A stretch of DNA of 64,000 bases from Physcomitrium patens. Lineage: Eukaryota > Streptophyta > Bryopsida > Funariales > Funariaceae. The notes under the pieces are model-generated. The model searched no databases. It was not told where the DNA came from and was given only the letters and a program-made list of their open reading frames with translations. The stretch is taken from positions 2,102,008 through 2,166,007 of the forward strand of contig NC_037272.1 of assembly GCF_000002425.4 (NCBI RefSeq), read 5' to 3'. The position numbers and the translations under genes are program-made. Shown in pieces: positions 32,309 through 43,850 of the stretch. Position 1 is the stretch's first letter. Each line of letters opens with the position of its first letter.

Positions 32309-32869
32309 TGTCATGGCTATAATCATGTAAGCTAATAATTACATATAAAAATAGGTAGAAGTAAGTAAAAGTAGATAAAAGTAAGTTAATTCTATAATAT
32401 TTAATATGAAAGCTTCTTAGAAGCTTCCTAGACGCTGCTTTGACTTCATAGGTGTCTTTAATTGACTTTTTGGATTAGAAACGTGGTCAACAAGTTGGCC
32501 ATGTGCCACACATGTTGTTAGCTTGAAGATCAAGCTAACTATGTGGCCCACACGTAGAAAAACTTGCCTTATAAGTCAAGGCATGTGTCCTACAAAGTCA
32601 ACACATATTGGAGGTCCTATAGAAAGTCGCCACGTAGCCCCTAGTTAGATAGTATATATAGAGACAAGAGTGAAGGCTTCTTCACTCTTGTCAACTCCTT
32701 TCTTGCTTCTAGTCTAGTTTCAAGGGTCTCTAGTTTTCTTGTCTTTTGGCAATAGCCATTCCAGTTTCTCTTTCAATATATATACTTGTTTATGTATATT
32801 TTGTTACCTCTCTTTGAGAGAAGGTTCACTTGTCTGAATTGTTTTTTCATCGAGTTCTTGTCCTTGACA
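32309..32869 (+). repeat. A2 5' LTR
   Basis: TGTCATGG to CCTTGACA. It contains the TATA region near 32652-32660, the perfect 13-bp hairpin at 32663-32692 and the 10-bp GTTAGCTTGA / TCAAGCTAAC hairpin. A target duplication directly before it fixes the left end. Confidence 0.95.
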
Positions 32870-33081
32870 GATTGACAAGAATACACCTACAATATCAGAG
32901 CTTTGTCTAATCTTGATTAAGAGTGGATTACCCCTTTTTCTTGATAAGATATAAGCGTATTAGAAGTTATGGATTACTCTCTTCTAAACTGATATTGTCC
33001 TTAGTATTTTCTTTGTCCGCAAGTCCTCTCTTCTATTTGTCTTGAGCGATATTAGACATCTTCTCTCTTCTAAGTGTTATC

Positions 33082-34089
33082 ATGGCAGAACTTCTTGAAA
33101 TGAAGAGTGCAATGGCACAAATGCAAGAGCAATTGAGTGAGTTAATGCTTGCGATGCATCAACTCAATTTACTACCACAAGGAGCAACAAGATTGGCAGG
33201 AAGTGAAGATATAGAAATGGTTGGAGCTGCTTCAACATTTGCACCAAACCATGTCCTTTCTCCTATGGTGGAATGTCCTTCAAATGTTAGAGAACCAAGA
33301 ATTGCCCTACCCGAGAAGTTTGATGGCACCAGATCCAAGTTTTGAGGATTTATCAATCAAGTGCAACTTGTGATTGAACTTCAACCCCAAAGCTATCCAA
33401 TTCCAGGATCACAAGTTAGATTCATTGGTACGCTTCTTTCAGGTTCGGCACTATCGTGGTTTTCATCTTTTCTTGAACGACGAGATCCAATATTGGATAA
33501 TCTAGAGGCTTTTTTGGCGGAGTTTCGATCCATGTATGGAGAACATGATGCAATTCGTGTTGCAACCAATAAGATCCGTATTTTACGACAAGGCAATCGA
33601 TCAGTAACGTTATATGCTTCACAATTTCGACAACTTGTAACTGATATCAAGTCGGATGATGCTGCACTTATTAGCCAATTTCTCTATGGATTACAATATG
33701 AGGTAAAAAAATTAATGCTCAACTTACCTGATCCTCAAACATTGAGTCAAGCAATTGACTTTGCTGTGAAGTGCGACAATCGCCTTTTTGAATTCCGATC
33801 TGAGAACCGTACAAGTGGACCTCAACGTTACTATAATTCAATGGCAACACCAACATCTCTTCAACACATACATTCGGAAGTAGAGGATATGCAAATTGAT
33901 GCAGTACATTTCAAACCTCTTACTGAGCAAGAAAAAACTCGTCGTCGTCAAGAAGGATTATGTTTATATTGTGGAGAACCAAAGCACACTGCTCAGCATT
34001 GTCCAAAGAAACGACGCAATCACAAAATGAGGAGTATGGCTGTGAAAGAAGATAATATGTCAGAAAACGAGTTTGTCCAGCTACAATAG
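33082..34089 (+). pseudogene. gag: A2 Gag with one nonsense codon
   Basis: Starts at ATG 33082 (MAELLEMKSAMAQ) and runs to TAG 34087-34089, 335 codons. A TGA at 33343-33345 (CGA in A1, within KFDGTRSKFRGF) interrupts it. The rest is intact: gag core (RFIGTLLSGSALSWFSSFLE), CCHC knuckle (CLYCGEPKHTAQHC) and the basic tail that A1 has lost. This copy defines the original gag stop. Confidence 0.9.
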
Positions 34090-34094
34090 GGACC

Positions 34095-37000
34095 GTGCGG
34101 CTGGAACCTTGCACAACTTCTAGTAAAGGTCCTATTCTCTCCTCAGAGCCCTCTCTTTGTTTTACATTAAATGTTATTTTAGGACCTAAACATTACAAAG
34201 TCTCTGCCTTGTAAGATTCAGGAGCCTCAGCGTATTTTTTAGATGAAGAATTTACTAAAAGACATAGCATATCTTTAGTAAAGAAAACTAAACGTGTTCA
34301 TGTAGAAGTCATAGATGGTCGTCCATTGTCTTTTGGAGATATTATTCATGAAACCCTTCCTATAGAAGTAATAATCAATGGTTATAATAGTTTTGTAGTA
34401 TTTAATATCATTAGATCTCCCTCTAATCCAATCATTTTAGGTTTATCGTGGTTAGAAAAATACAACCCTCAAATAGACTGGATTTCTCGAACTCTCACTT
34501 TTTCTAAAAGTATAACTAACAATGCAGTTAAGCAAGTAGAGAGTCATAAGTCCAATTCAATTAAACCCATATTTATAGGTGCAAAAGCTTTCTTGCATGC
34601 TGCTATGAAAGAATCACCATATATTATTTATGCTACACCCATTTCTACTGGTGAAAAGACTTCAAGTGGCATTCCAAGCCAATATCAAGAATTTTAAGAT
34701 GTATTCAAAAAAAAAAGTGTGGATACACTCTCGGAACATCGTCCCTATGATTGCTCAATTGACCTTCAAGAAAAAGCACAACCGCCATTCGGACCAATCT
34801 ATAGTTTATCACAAAATGAGTTGGCTAAACTCAAGGAGTATATTGAAGAAAATCTAGCCAAGAATTTCATACGCCATTCTAAATCTCCGGCAGGAGCTCC
34901 AATTCTATTTGTGAAGAAAAAAGATGGATCATTGCGGATGTGTGTTGATTATCGAGGACTCAACAAGATTACCATCAAAAATAGGTATCCACTACCTTTA
35001 ATATCTGGACTTCTTGATGAACTGAATCATGCTAAGATCTATACAAAAATAGATCTTCGAGGAGCATACAATCTAGTACGCATCAAAGAAGGAGATGAAT
35101 GGAAGACTGCGTTTCGAACTAGGTATAGACATTTTGAATACAACGTCATGCCTTTTGGACTTACAAATACACCAGCAGCTTTTCAACATCTAATGAATGA
35201 TGTTTTTCGAGAGTTTTTGGACGATTTTGTGGTATGTTATCTAGACGACATCTTGATCTATTCTAAGAATCCAAAAGAACATGAACTTCATGTTGGTCGT
35301 GTGTTACAAAAATTAAGAGATGCAGGACTCTATGCCAAGATAGAAAAGTGTGTATTCCATACTACTCAAGTTGATTTCTTAGGTTACATCATTTCAAATG
35401 ATGGACTTATGATGGATCCTAAGAAAATTCAAACTATTATAGACTGGAAGATCCCAAAAACGGTAAGAGTTGTGCAATGTTTTTTGGGATTTGCCAACTA
35501 CTATCGGATCTTCATCAAAGACTTCTCTCGAGTTGCAGCTCCACTTACACGTTTGACTTGTAAAGACAAACTCCAATGAAATCAAGAAGCGGAAGTTGCT
35601 TTTGAATCTTTGAAGACAGCGTTTATTTCTGCACCAATCTTGTATCGTGTTGATTTTTCTAAGCATTCTTTATGGAAGCAGATGCATCGGACTTTGCTCT
35701 GGGTGCGGTTTTATCACAAATGGGAACAGATGACAAACTTCATCCAGTAGCCTTTCATTCAAGAAAATTCTCAGCAGCAGAAATCAATTATGAGATCCAC
35801 GACAAAGAACTTCTTGCAATTGTGGATTCTTTTCAAGAATGGCGTCATTATCTAGAAGGCGCTTCTAGTCCAGTCATCGTGTATACGGATCACTAGAACC
35901 TCGAATATTTTATGTCAGCACGCGTATTAAATCGTCGCCAAGCTCGTTGGAGTATGTCTTTAACAAGATTCGAGTTCATCATCACTTATCGGCCAGGAAA
36001 ACAATAAGGTTTATCCGATGCCTTATCTAGACGTTCTTATCTTGCACCAAAAGAAGGAGATGTAGCTTTTGAGCAATAAAGAACAATTTTCTTGAAGCCG
36101 GAACAATTTCATCTTCAAGCAATAAAATCAACATTGATTGTTGATTTAACTTTCCTTAAGCAAGTCCAGTTAAGTATGTCTTCAAACCCTCTTGTTCATG
36201 ATATCAAGAACAATTCTTCTAAATCTCATGATCCTTCTAAATTTGAATTCAAGAACAACCTACTCTATTTCGAAGGACGCCTATATGTTCCAGAAGGAGA
36301 AGCTCGTGTACGTGTTCTTCAAGCTCGTCACGACTTCCCAGCAGCAGGATATTTCAGATATAATAAGACTTTGGAGTTGATATCTAGGGATTTCTGGTGG
36401 CCTCAAATGTAGAAGGCAGTTAAAGATTTTGTACAATCATGTGAAGTTTGCTCAAGATCGAAAACTCCTCGTCATCGACCTTTTGGACTTCTTCAGCCAT
36501 TACCCATTCCAGAACAACCATGGTCTTCTGTTTCTATGGACTTCATCTCGGATCTTTCAATCTCAGGTTCTTATGACTTTATATTCGTGATAATAGATCA
36601 TTTTACCAAGATGGCACATTTTGTACCATGTACAAAATCTATTACAGGTGAAGAAACAGCTAAGCTCTTTCTTGAGAATATCTATCGCTATCATGGATTA
36701 CCCCAGGATATTATATCAGATAGGGGAACTCAATTTGTATCAAGATTTTGGTGAACTCTTTTCAAGATTCTTAAAGTGGATATAAAACTATCTTCGGCAT
36801 TCCATCCTCAAACTGATGGACAAACAGAGCGTGTTAATCAAGTTTTGAAGCAATATTTAAGATGTACCATTAATTACCAATAAGATGATTGGACAATTCT
36901 TTTGCCGTTGGCAGAGTTTGCTTACAATAACACGATACACTCTTCTACAAAATAAACACCTTTCTTTGCTAATTATGGTTATCATCCACGACTTGATACT

Positions 37001-37582
37001 TTTGACTTTTCAAAAGTTGATAATCCTGCTGCAAAAGATTTGGCAATTCATTTATCAGAGCTACATGCAACGATGAAGGCGCAGTTAAAAGAGGCTCAAC
37101 AACAACAAAAGACCAATGCGGATGTCTATCGAAAGGAACAATCATCATTCGTCTTGGGTGATAAGGTATGGCTACTTTGTCGCAATATCAAGACCACTCG
37201 TCCTTGTGACAAGTTGGACTATCGAAGGCTGGGACCATTTTTTATTTCTGCACAAATCAATCCAGTTGCATATCGTTTATATCTATCGGAGTCAATGAAA
37301 ATCCATCCAGTATTCCACATGTCTCTTCTTAAATTATACAAGACAGTGGACATACCAAGAAGACGACAAGCTCCACCTCCTCCTACAGAAGTGGACAATA
37401 ATGAAGAGTTTGAAGTAGAAGAAGTCTTAGATTCAAGGCGACGCTGAAATAAATTAGAATATCTTGTCCATTGGCACGGATATGGTATTAGTGAACGCAC
37501 ATGGGAGCCAATAAAGAATCTTGCAAATACAGCAAAGGCGGTGGAGGCTTTTCATCGACGACATCCATCAAAATCAAGATGA
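34095..37582 (+). pseudogene. pol: A2 Pol with many nonsense codons
   Basis: In the -1 frame relative to gag, as in A1. Protease keeps DSGA but has TAA just before it. RT is well kept (34719-35579, [23 protein letters not shown]), ending at TGG-to-TGA near 35577. RNase H shows a 1-bp shift near 35660. Integrase (36092-36960) has stops at former Trp, Arg and Gln codons. The GPF/Y and chromodomain part lies at 37040-37582 with TGA near 37445. Most breaks are CAA-to-TAA, CGA-to-TGA or TGG-to-TGA/TAG. Confidence 0.9.
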
Positions 37583-37676
37583 AAACCTTCTTTATAAAAG
37601 AAACAACATCTAGATAAGATAACATTCTACTTTCAATTCTTGTTCGTAGCTTTGTTGTAGTAGTGGCGCTCAAGAG

Positions 37677-38099
37677 ATGGAGAACCAACAACCAACGGAT
37701 TCAATTCAAGAGCCTTCATTTGTTGACCTGCCGGTCGAGACATTACTCTTGTCACAACCTTCAAGACGATGCAATCGAGATGAAGATCTTCAAGAACGAC
37801 ATGTTCTTCCTTGAATAGATGGTGAGATACAACGCGTTTGGTATCACAATTTGGAAAGGGACTCCCGATGTTTGGTGATTTTGCTAGAGGTAGGAACAAC
37901 TCCTGATGGTGTTCCAAATATCCTATTCGAAGGAAGTTACAAAGGCCTCAACAATGATCAAATAACTGGGTGGTCTTTCCGCCCTGGTATGGGACACTAC
38001 CGATGGTTGAGAGGCCCTATCAATCATCTTCGAAGAGAACAGAGATCAGAGTATGTGGCGAATACAATTCGTCGCATCATAGATTTCCTCAACATATGA
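37677..38099 (+). CDS. A2 ORF3: conserved post-pol reading frame, unknown function
   Basis: Same length (140 codons plus stop) and position as ORF3 of A1, starting ATG 37677 (MENQQPTDSIQEPSF) about 95 nt after pol. It has the same single in-frame TGA (37812-37814) after 45 codons. The 94 codons after the TGA differ from A1 at only a handful of residues and contain no other stop, while pol of this copy has a dozen. I do not recognise a domain. The antisense strand is open over 37633-37917, so coding strand needs a test. Confidence 0.5.
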
Positions 38100-38140
38100 T
38101 GACTGCTCCTCGTGGAACTCGTTCCTAGAAGGAGGGGTAA

Positions 38141-38701
38141 TGTCACGGCTATAATCATGTAAGCTAATAATTACATATAGAAATAGGTAGAAGTAAGTAA
38201 AAGTAGATAAAAGTAAATTAATTCTATAATATTTAATATGGAAGCTTCTTAGAAGCTTTCTAGATGTTGCTTTGACTTCATAGGTGTCTTTAATTGACTT
38301 TTTGGATTAGAAACGTGGTCAACAAGTTGGCCATGTGCCACACATGTTGTTAGCTTGAAGATCAAGCTAACTATGTGGCCCACACGTAGAAAAACTTGCC
38401 TTATAAGTCAAGGCATGTGTCCTACAAAGTCAACACATATTGGAGGTCCTATAGAAAGTTGCCACGTAGCCTCTAGTTAGATAGTATATATAGAGACAAG
38501 AGTGAAGGCTTCTTCACTCTTATCAACTCCTTTCTTGCTTCTAGTCTAGTTTCAAGGGTCTCTAGTTTTCTTGTCTTTTGGCAATAGCCATTCCAGTTTC
38601 TCTTTCAATATATATACTTGTTTATATATATTTTGTTACCTCTCTTTGAGTGAAGGCTCACTTATCTGAATTATTTTTTCATCGAGTTCTTGTCCTTGAC
38701 A
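38141..38701 (+). repeat. A2 3' LTR
   Basis: 561 bp, TGTCACGG to TTGACA, following a GAAGGAGGGGTAA polypurine tract and followed by the ATTTG target duplication (38702-38706). Confidence 0.95.
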
Positions 38702-38706
38702 ATTTG

Positions 38707-38960
38707 GCAATATGAATGGTAATTGGTGGTAACTCTTGTTGTATATATTAGAATTTTATTTTTTCTATTATTTTTTATTTTCTCTCATTCTAAATATGGT
38801 TATAAATACTTCTAAAAATATATTCAAATGATATAGAAGTTGTGAATTATTTTTCATAAAATATATATATCAAGAGAGAATACTCTCAAATATAAGTATA
38901 TCTATGAATTCACTCAAATAAATCTACTAAGATATTTAGAAGAATATAATTTCAAATAGA
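38707..38960. repeat. Repeat R, copy 2, right part
   Basis: Continues repeat R after the A2 insertion. It aligns with 30825-31060 through AGAGAATACTCTCAAATA and CTATGAATTCACTCAAATAA. Confidence 0.55.
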
Positions 38961-40262
38961 CCTTGTTTTATTGTAAACATTGTCAAAATTTTGTTCTTAT
39001 TCTATTAAAATTTTCAATTATATTAATCTTTGTTACCTTCACATTTGTAATAGCAAGACTTCTTGAATTTATTTATGGTGTTAATTTACTTGTCTCTTTC
39101 AACTACACAACTTCTTAGTGTAGATATTGGATCTCATTGTTGATTTCTTCCATATGTGTAGGAGCAGTACTTTTATGGTTGTCATTGCTAATATGTAAAA
39201 AAAACATTCGTAAGAAGATCAACAAGCTTATAAAGATTTGCAATAGTTGCAAATCTATTCTCGCTTCTACTAAGTATAGCATCCATAATTTGTTTTCCTT
39301 CAATCTCTATAATAGACAATTTTAATAAATCCACAAGTCAAAATAGATTAGAGAAATCAATAACTTCTGATATCAAATAATTTTTTCTGAAAAAATATCT
39401 ATTTAAGATTATAATCTTCTATATGTATATTTATGGTTTAAAGTATCATTTATAAAATATTTTTAATAAAAATACAAAATTATCAAAAATTTGACTTTAT
39501 AAACTTTAACTTTGTAAATTTCAAAACCTACATATTGTTCTTAAAGCACTTAAAGTTACATTCTTGTAACACAAAACCTTCTAAGATTGATGTTTTTATT
39601 ATAACAAGAATTTTTTTTGGTCTATTTATTTTATATTTATTTCAAAATATAAATATTGATATATATATATATATATATATACGTATTATTATTAATAATT
39701 ATAATCAATAAAAGGATATTTTATATGTATTCATATTTTATATGATTACAATATGATTACATTAAAATATGAATACATATACAATATGATTAATTTGTAC
39801 TTGAGATATTTTTGTCAGCAATTAGGATGATATTTTTAAGTAAAGAGAAGGGCTAGACATGGGCTAGACTTAATTAGAAAGAAGGTGATATTTGTAAATT
39901 AGCATGGATACAGAAGTTGATAGAACCTCAAACTCAATGTTGTACAAAAGTAAATGGATGTGAAAGTTAACACACCACAAAAGTTAATAGACAGAGAAAT
40001 CAAAAAAACTAGTGGATTATACAAATATGAGGATATTAAAGATTTAGAGGCTTAGAAAGTTATGGTAGAATTAGAACATACAGAGGAAAGAAGAGAAGGT
40101 TCAGACATCATTTTCCCAGTCTTTCTCTGAAGTATGTGAATAAAATTTTGGGTCTTGTGTAGAAGTTGATAGCATCACATATTAATACAAAATATAATGA
40201 TTGGATGAATGAATTCATTTTTTCTTGTTAAACCTATTGAAATTGAGAATATATATATATAT

Positions 40263-40304
<42 letters not shown>

Positions 40305-42099
40305 AAATTCCAACCACCACCTACTTTCTGAATTCTTTCCTTATATTTTTGCAACCTTTGAGTAGAAAAAATGTTCTATTGCCAACTTGTTAACTAAAGT
40401 TTTGATCAACAACTACTGCATATATTTTTATGCAAATGAACAGAATAATTTGCAAATGTTAAGATGTATTTACATGTTTGATCAGTGAAAAAATTATCAT
40501 TTTCATCAACTCTATTTTGATATGATGTCGTATAAGTTTTTAAAATCTAATATCTTAGGATGTATGTTGAACATTTTTTTTATTCTTTACTACCTTAACT
40601 TATTAAAAAGGAAAAGAAGATAAGGGTTGTTACTGCACACATTGACAATTTAGTTATATTTTAAAACTTTTTTCTGTTTTTTCATTGTTATATATTGCTA
40701 TATTTTTTGTTTCTTTAATATTTTAAATCTTTTTATCATGAAGATATATTTTATAATTTTAATTGGTATAAAATTTTAATAAATTAGTCAAGTATAAGTA
40801 CTTCATTGTATCAAAACACTGTTAAAATTGATTAAAACATAATTAGTCACAGTGTGAAATAATATTATAATCATTATAAGGCAAATGTTCGTATAAAAAT
40901 ATTTAACTTGAGATTGTTTCAAATTGAGGTTTATGGTATGTTTATAAAGTTGGTATTTTCAAAAATAGGGCTACTAAACTAATTGCAATGTATATATATA
41001 TATATATATACACATATCCCATTTTAAAACTATAATGTAATACATTGTATTATTTTTAATAATTGTGATGATAAATTTGAGAATAAAAATGATTCTTTAA
41101 GCCAAAATAAAAAAGTAAGACATGATTTTGAGAAATTCATATAATTTTATTTTTTTTACATACACATAATATTATTACATAAATATTTTTTTACATACAC
41201 ATAATTTTAGCATTTATGTACTTGGTTTTTATTTTTATTTTTCTTGGATATATATATATTACAAGTGTACATGTTTTCTTCTCAATAGATTTATATAGTT
41301 TTTTGCAATACCATGAATTCTACTTGTATAATTGTGACATTGAGATTCCTTATTAAATTGTGCATTTATATTTTACTTTGCAAGTAATCAATAGTTCATA
41401 TTTTAGTTTTTCATTCTGTTCTATATATATATATATATATATATGAACCAGCCTATGTTTGGATGGAGCATAAAAAATTCTCATTGGCTGGAACAATAGG
41501 GTGGTAAAACCCACTTACTGCCAACTTGTCTAGTTATCGGGATAGAGTAGACCGGAATGAGTTAGGATGGGCCAGGCTGGCAGCCATACAAATGAACTTG
41601 ACTTGCAATTGGCTAACATAGTGCCATTTTTTTGTTTTTTTTAATTGCAATAAGGGACATTGATTGGTATATTGTGTGTATGTGTTTTTTTGGTTGCCAA
41701 AAACAAACTTGATATTGGCAAAGCCAATGGTTTAACTACTAGGATATATATAGATATAGATACATACATATATAAATTAAGCAAGAAGCAAAGTACAAAA
41801 AAACTAAAATATACATTTACAGTGCTTCTCCATTAAATGACCTCATCCATTGTATGAAAAAATATTAAATATTATTAATCATATGGGATTTATTAGTTTT
41901 TTGGAGAATAATTATGAAGGGGAGCACTTTACTAGCATTGCCAGAAACCTTACTTTAACATGTTCAATTTCATTCAAAAGAGATGTTTTAAAAATCCAAA
42001 AAGATGTCAACCCGAAGTTACAAGAACTGTTTCAAAAACATAACTATTATCTGGTATTTTTATACCAAAACTGTATATAACTCAAGAATTCAACTGGAT
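38961..42099. other. AT-rich region with microsatellites, no clear gene
   Basis: Contains (TA)n near 39659-39682, 40980-41012 and 41425-41445, and a (TTTA)n tract near 40262-40305. A minus-strand match to a Met-tRNA primer site (TTTGATATCAGAAG at about 39366-39380), with a short open minus-strand segment at 39115-39303, hints at a decayed LTR element, but I cannot define its ends. The open frame 41850-42080 has no recognisable family. Confidence 0.4.
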
Positions 42100-42419
42100 T
42101 CGCAGAAACTGGTAAACAGGGTGCTAGATGTAGAAGCAGCAGCAGCAAACAAACAAACAAACTAGGAACTGAGGGTTGAGGTTTCTTCCCGCAAGTCTTT
42201 TTACGGTGACATTTATGTGCATTGAACTGGAAGATGGGGATGGAGTTACTACATTGCGAGGCATGAAGCTCCGAAGCCTTCTGGAGGACTTATCTATACA
42301 CATCCCCTCCATCCAGGACTCCGCTTTGTTTCTGGAGCTTTCGCATCCTACGCCGCGGAAGTTTCCACACAGACTCCGAGCCTTTGTCTAACATCATCCC
42401 GTGCCGTCAAGCTCCGGGG

Positions 42420-43850
42420 CGTGTCGACGTTTAGTTTTAGGGTTCAGAGCTCCGCCTCATCCGCGTTGAGTCTCCTCGTGTTTCTGTTTCCTACCCTGCG
42501 TCTGAGCTTTGGGGTGGAATCATGCGGGGGTAAGGAAAGGATGACGGCTATGGAGGTCGGAGCGCGAGGATGCGCGGCCGGGCGGGAAAATGGCGCAGTG
42601 GCGTGGGATCTCTGGTCGTGGTTTAAGGCGTGGCGGAGCTCTTGCGGCTGTTCCCGTCGCCGAGGTGCTAGAACCGGAGGGACGCTGCCGCATTCGAGGT
42701 CGTGAGCCCCTGGCAGAATTACCAGACTTCTCTCTAGGTAGGTGATGAGCGATGCATGTGAATGTTAGGGTGAGATGGGATGCGTGTGCTGCGAGGTTTG
42801 ATTGTTGGTAGGGAGCTTCATTGGACTGTGTGGGAGACGATGCTGCAACGGGGGGCCGCGTCACGGAGAACGTACACGGAGAAGATGCTGAGCTTTCAAC
42901 TTACATTTTCTTTTATTTTCTTTTTCTGGATTTTGATTACGTATTCTACAACTGCGGACGGAGCTTAGAAACCCTAGATCGATAGTACCTGTTTTGGATA
43001 AGATCATTCCGTGGCGTGCGAGTTTACCGTGCTGCGACTCCCCTTGGGCTTCTCTGGTGAGTTTTGTTTCCTGGTTTAATGTGTTGGCACACACCATAAC
43101 GTTTCCTGACAAGCTGATCCACCTCAAGGACTGTGTCGGCATTACCTTCAGCCCGTTCGGACAGAGCTGTGGTCAATCTGCCAGGTCACATCAGCTTGGA
43201 CCAGATGTCTTCCGCCCCTGGTTTGGGGTGGTTTTCCCTCTTTCTATCTCTGCTGCAAGGTTACCATTTCAACTGGAAGTGTCGTTGCTTGCTCAACGTC
43301 TGTTCTAAAGTGCTTGCGGAAACTCTCTAGTCATGCGAATTTCGAAATATGTAAAAGAATGAAAGCAAGATCAAACCGTTGCCTGTCTGTCAAGCTGGTG
43401 TCTCATAATTCTATTTGGGTACAACTCTTAAACAGCTGATGCAGCAGCAAGACATGATTCACTGTATACAGTGGTATTCGAATTCACCTAGCCGAGTTTT
43501 GCAGTGCAGTTCTGAAGTCTAATAGAGTGTTCAGGTGTAAGCAGCTTACACCAGTCCATTCCTTAAGCTTTATTTGAGGTCTGAATCCCTGCATATCTCC
43601 AGCAATGTTATCCTTCAGCCCTCAGGTCCTGTGCATGCGGGACTGCATGATGATACCCGCATCCAGCTACTCTTTTGGACTCTGTTCCGGCAACTCAAAA
43701 GAGTTGCGAGGTCTTATCAGTGACGACGACCAGAGTGTTCCATTGTATTGCGATTTTGGTTTTAGTGACTGGCAGAAGTGTGATTTTGTGCAGAGTTGAC
43801 GCTGTAGAGACGAGTTGCAACAGCGACAAGTCCGAAGACGGGGTTGAAGC
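42420..43850 (+). promoter_or_regulatory. SPT2 5' leader with probable intron 42738-43793
   Basis: Base composition turns GC-rich from about 42170, marking the promoter and leader of the SPT2 gene. A donor-like AG|GTAGGT at 42738 and an acceptor TTTTGTGCAG ending 43793 define a likely 1.06-kb 5'UTR intron. Exon 1 includes a short upstream reading frame (ATG 42590 to TGA near 42745; MAQWRGISGRG) which would stop soon after the splice. Exact transcription start is unknown. Confidence 0.45.

Larger units (their letters stand above)
32309..38701 (+). mobile_element. Element A2: full-length family A chromovirus with many stops
   Basis: A 6.39-kb element with exact 5-bp duplication ATTTG (32304-32308 and 38702-38706) and two 561-bp LTRs differing at about 15 sites by eye, nearly all transitions. 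Order as in A1: LTR, primer site (about 32891), gag, pol, ORF3, polypurine tract, LTR. It has over a dozen nonsense changes in gag and pol, so it is older or more mutated than A1. Confidence 0.95.
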
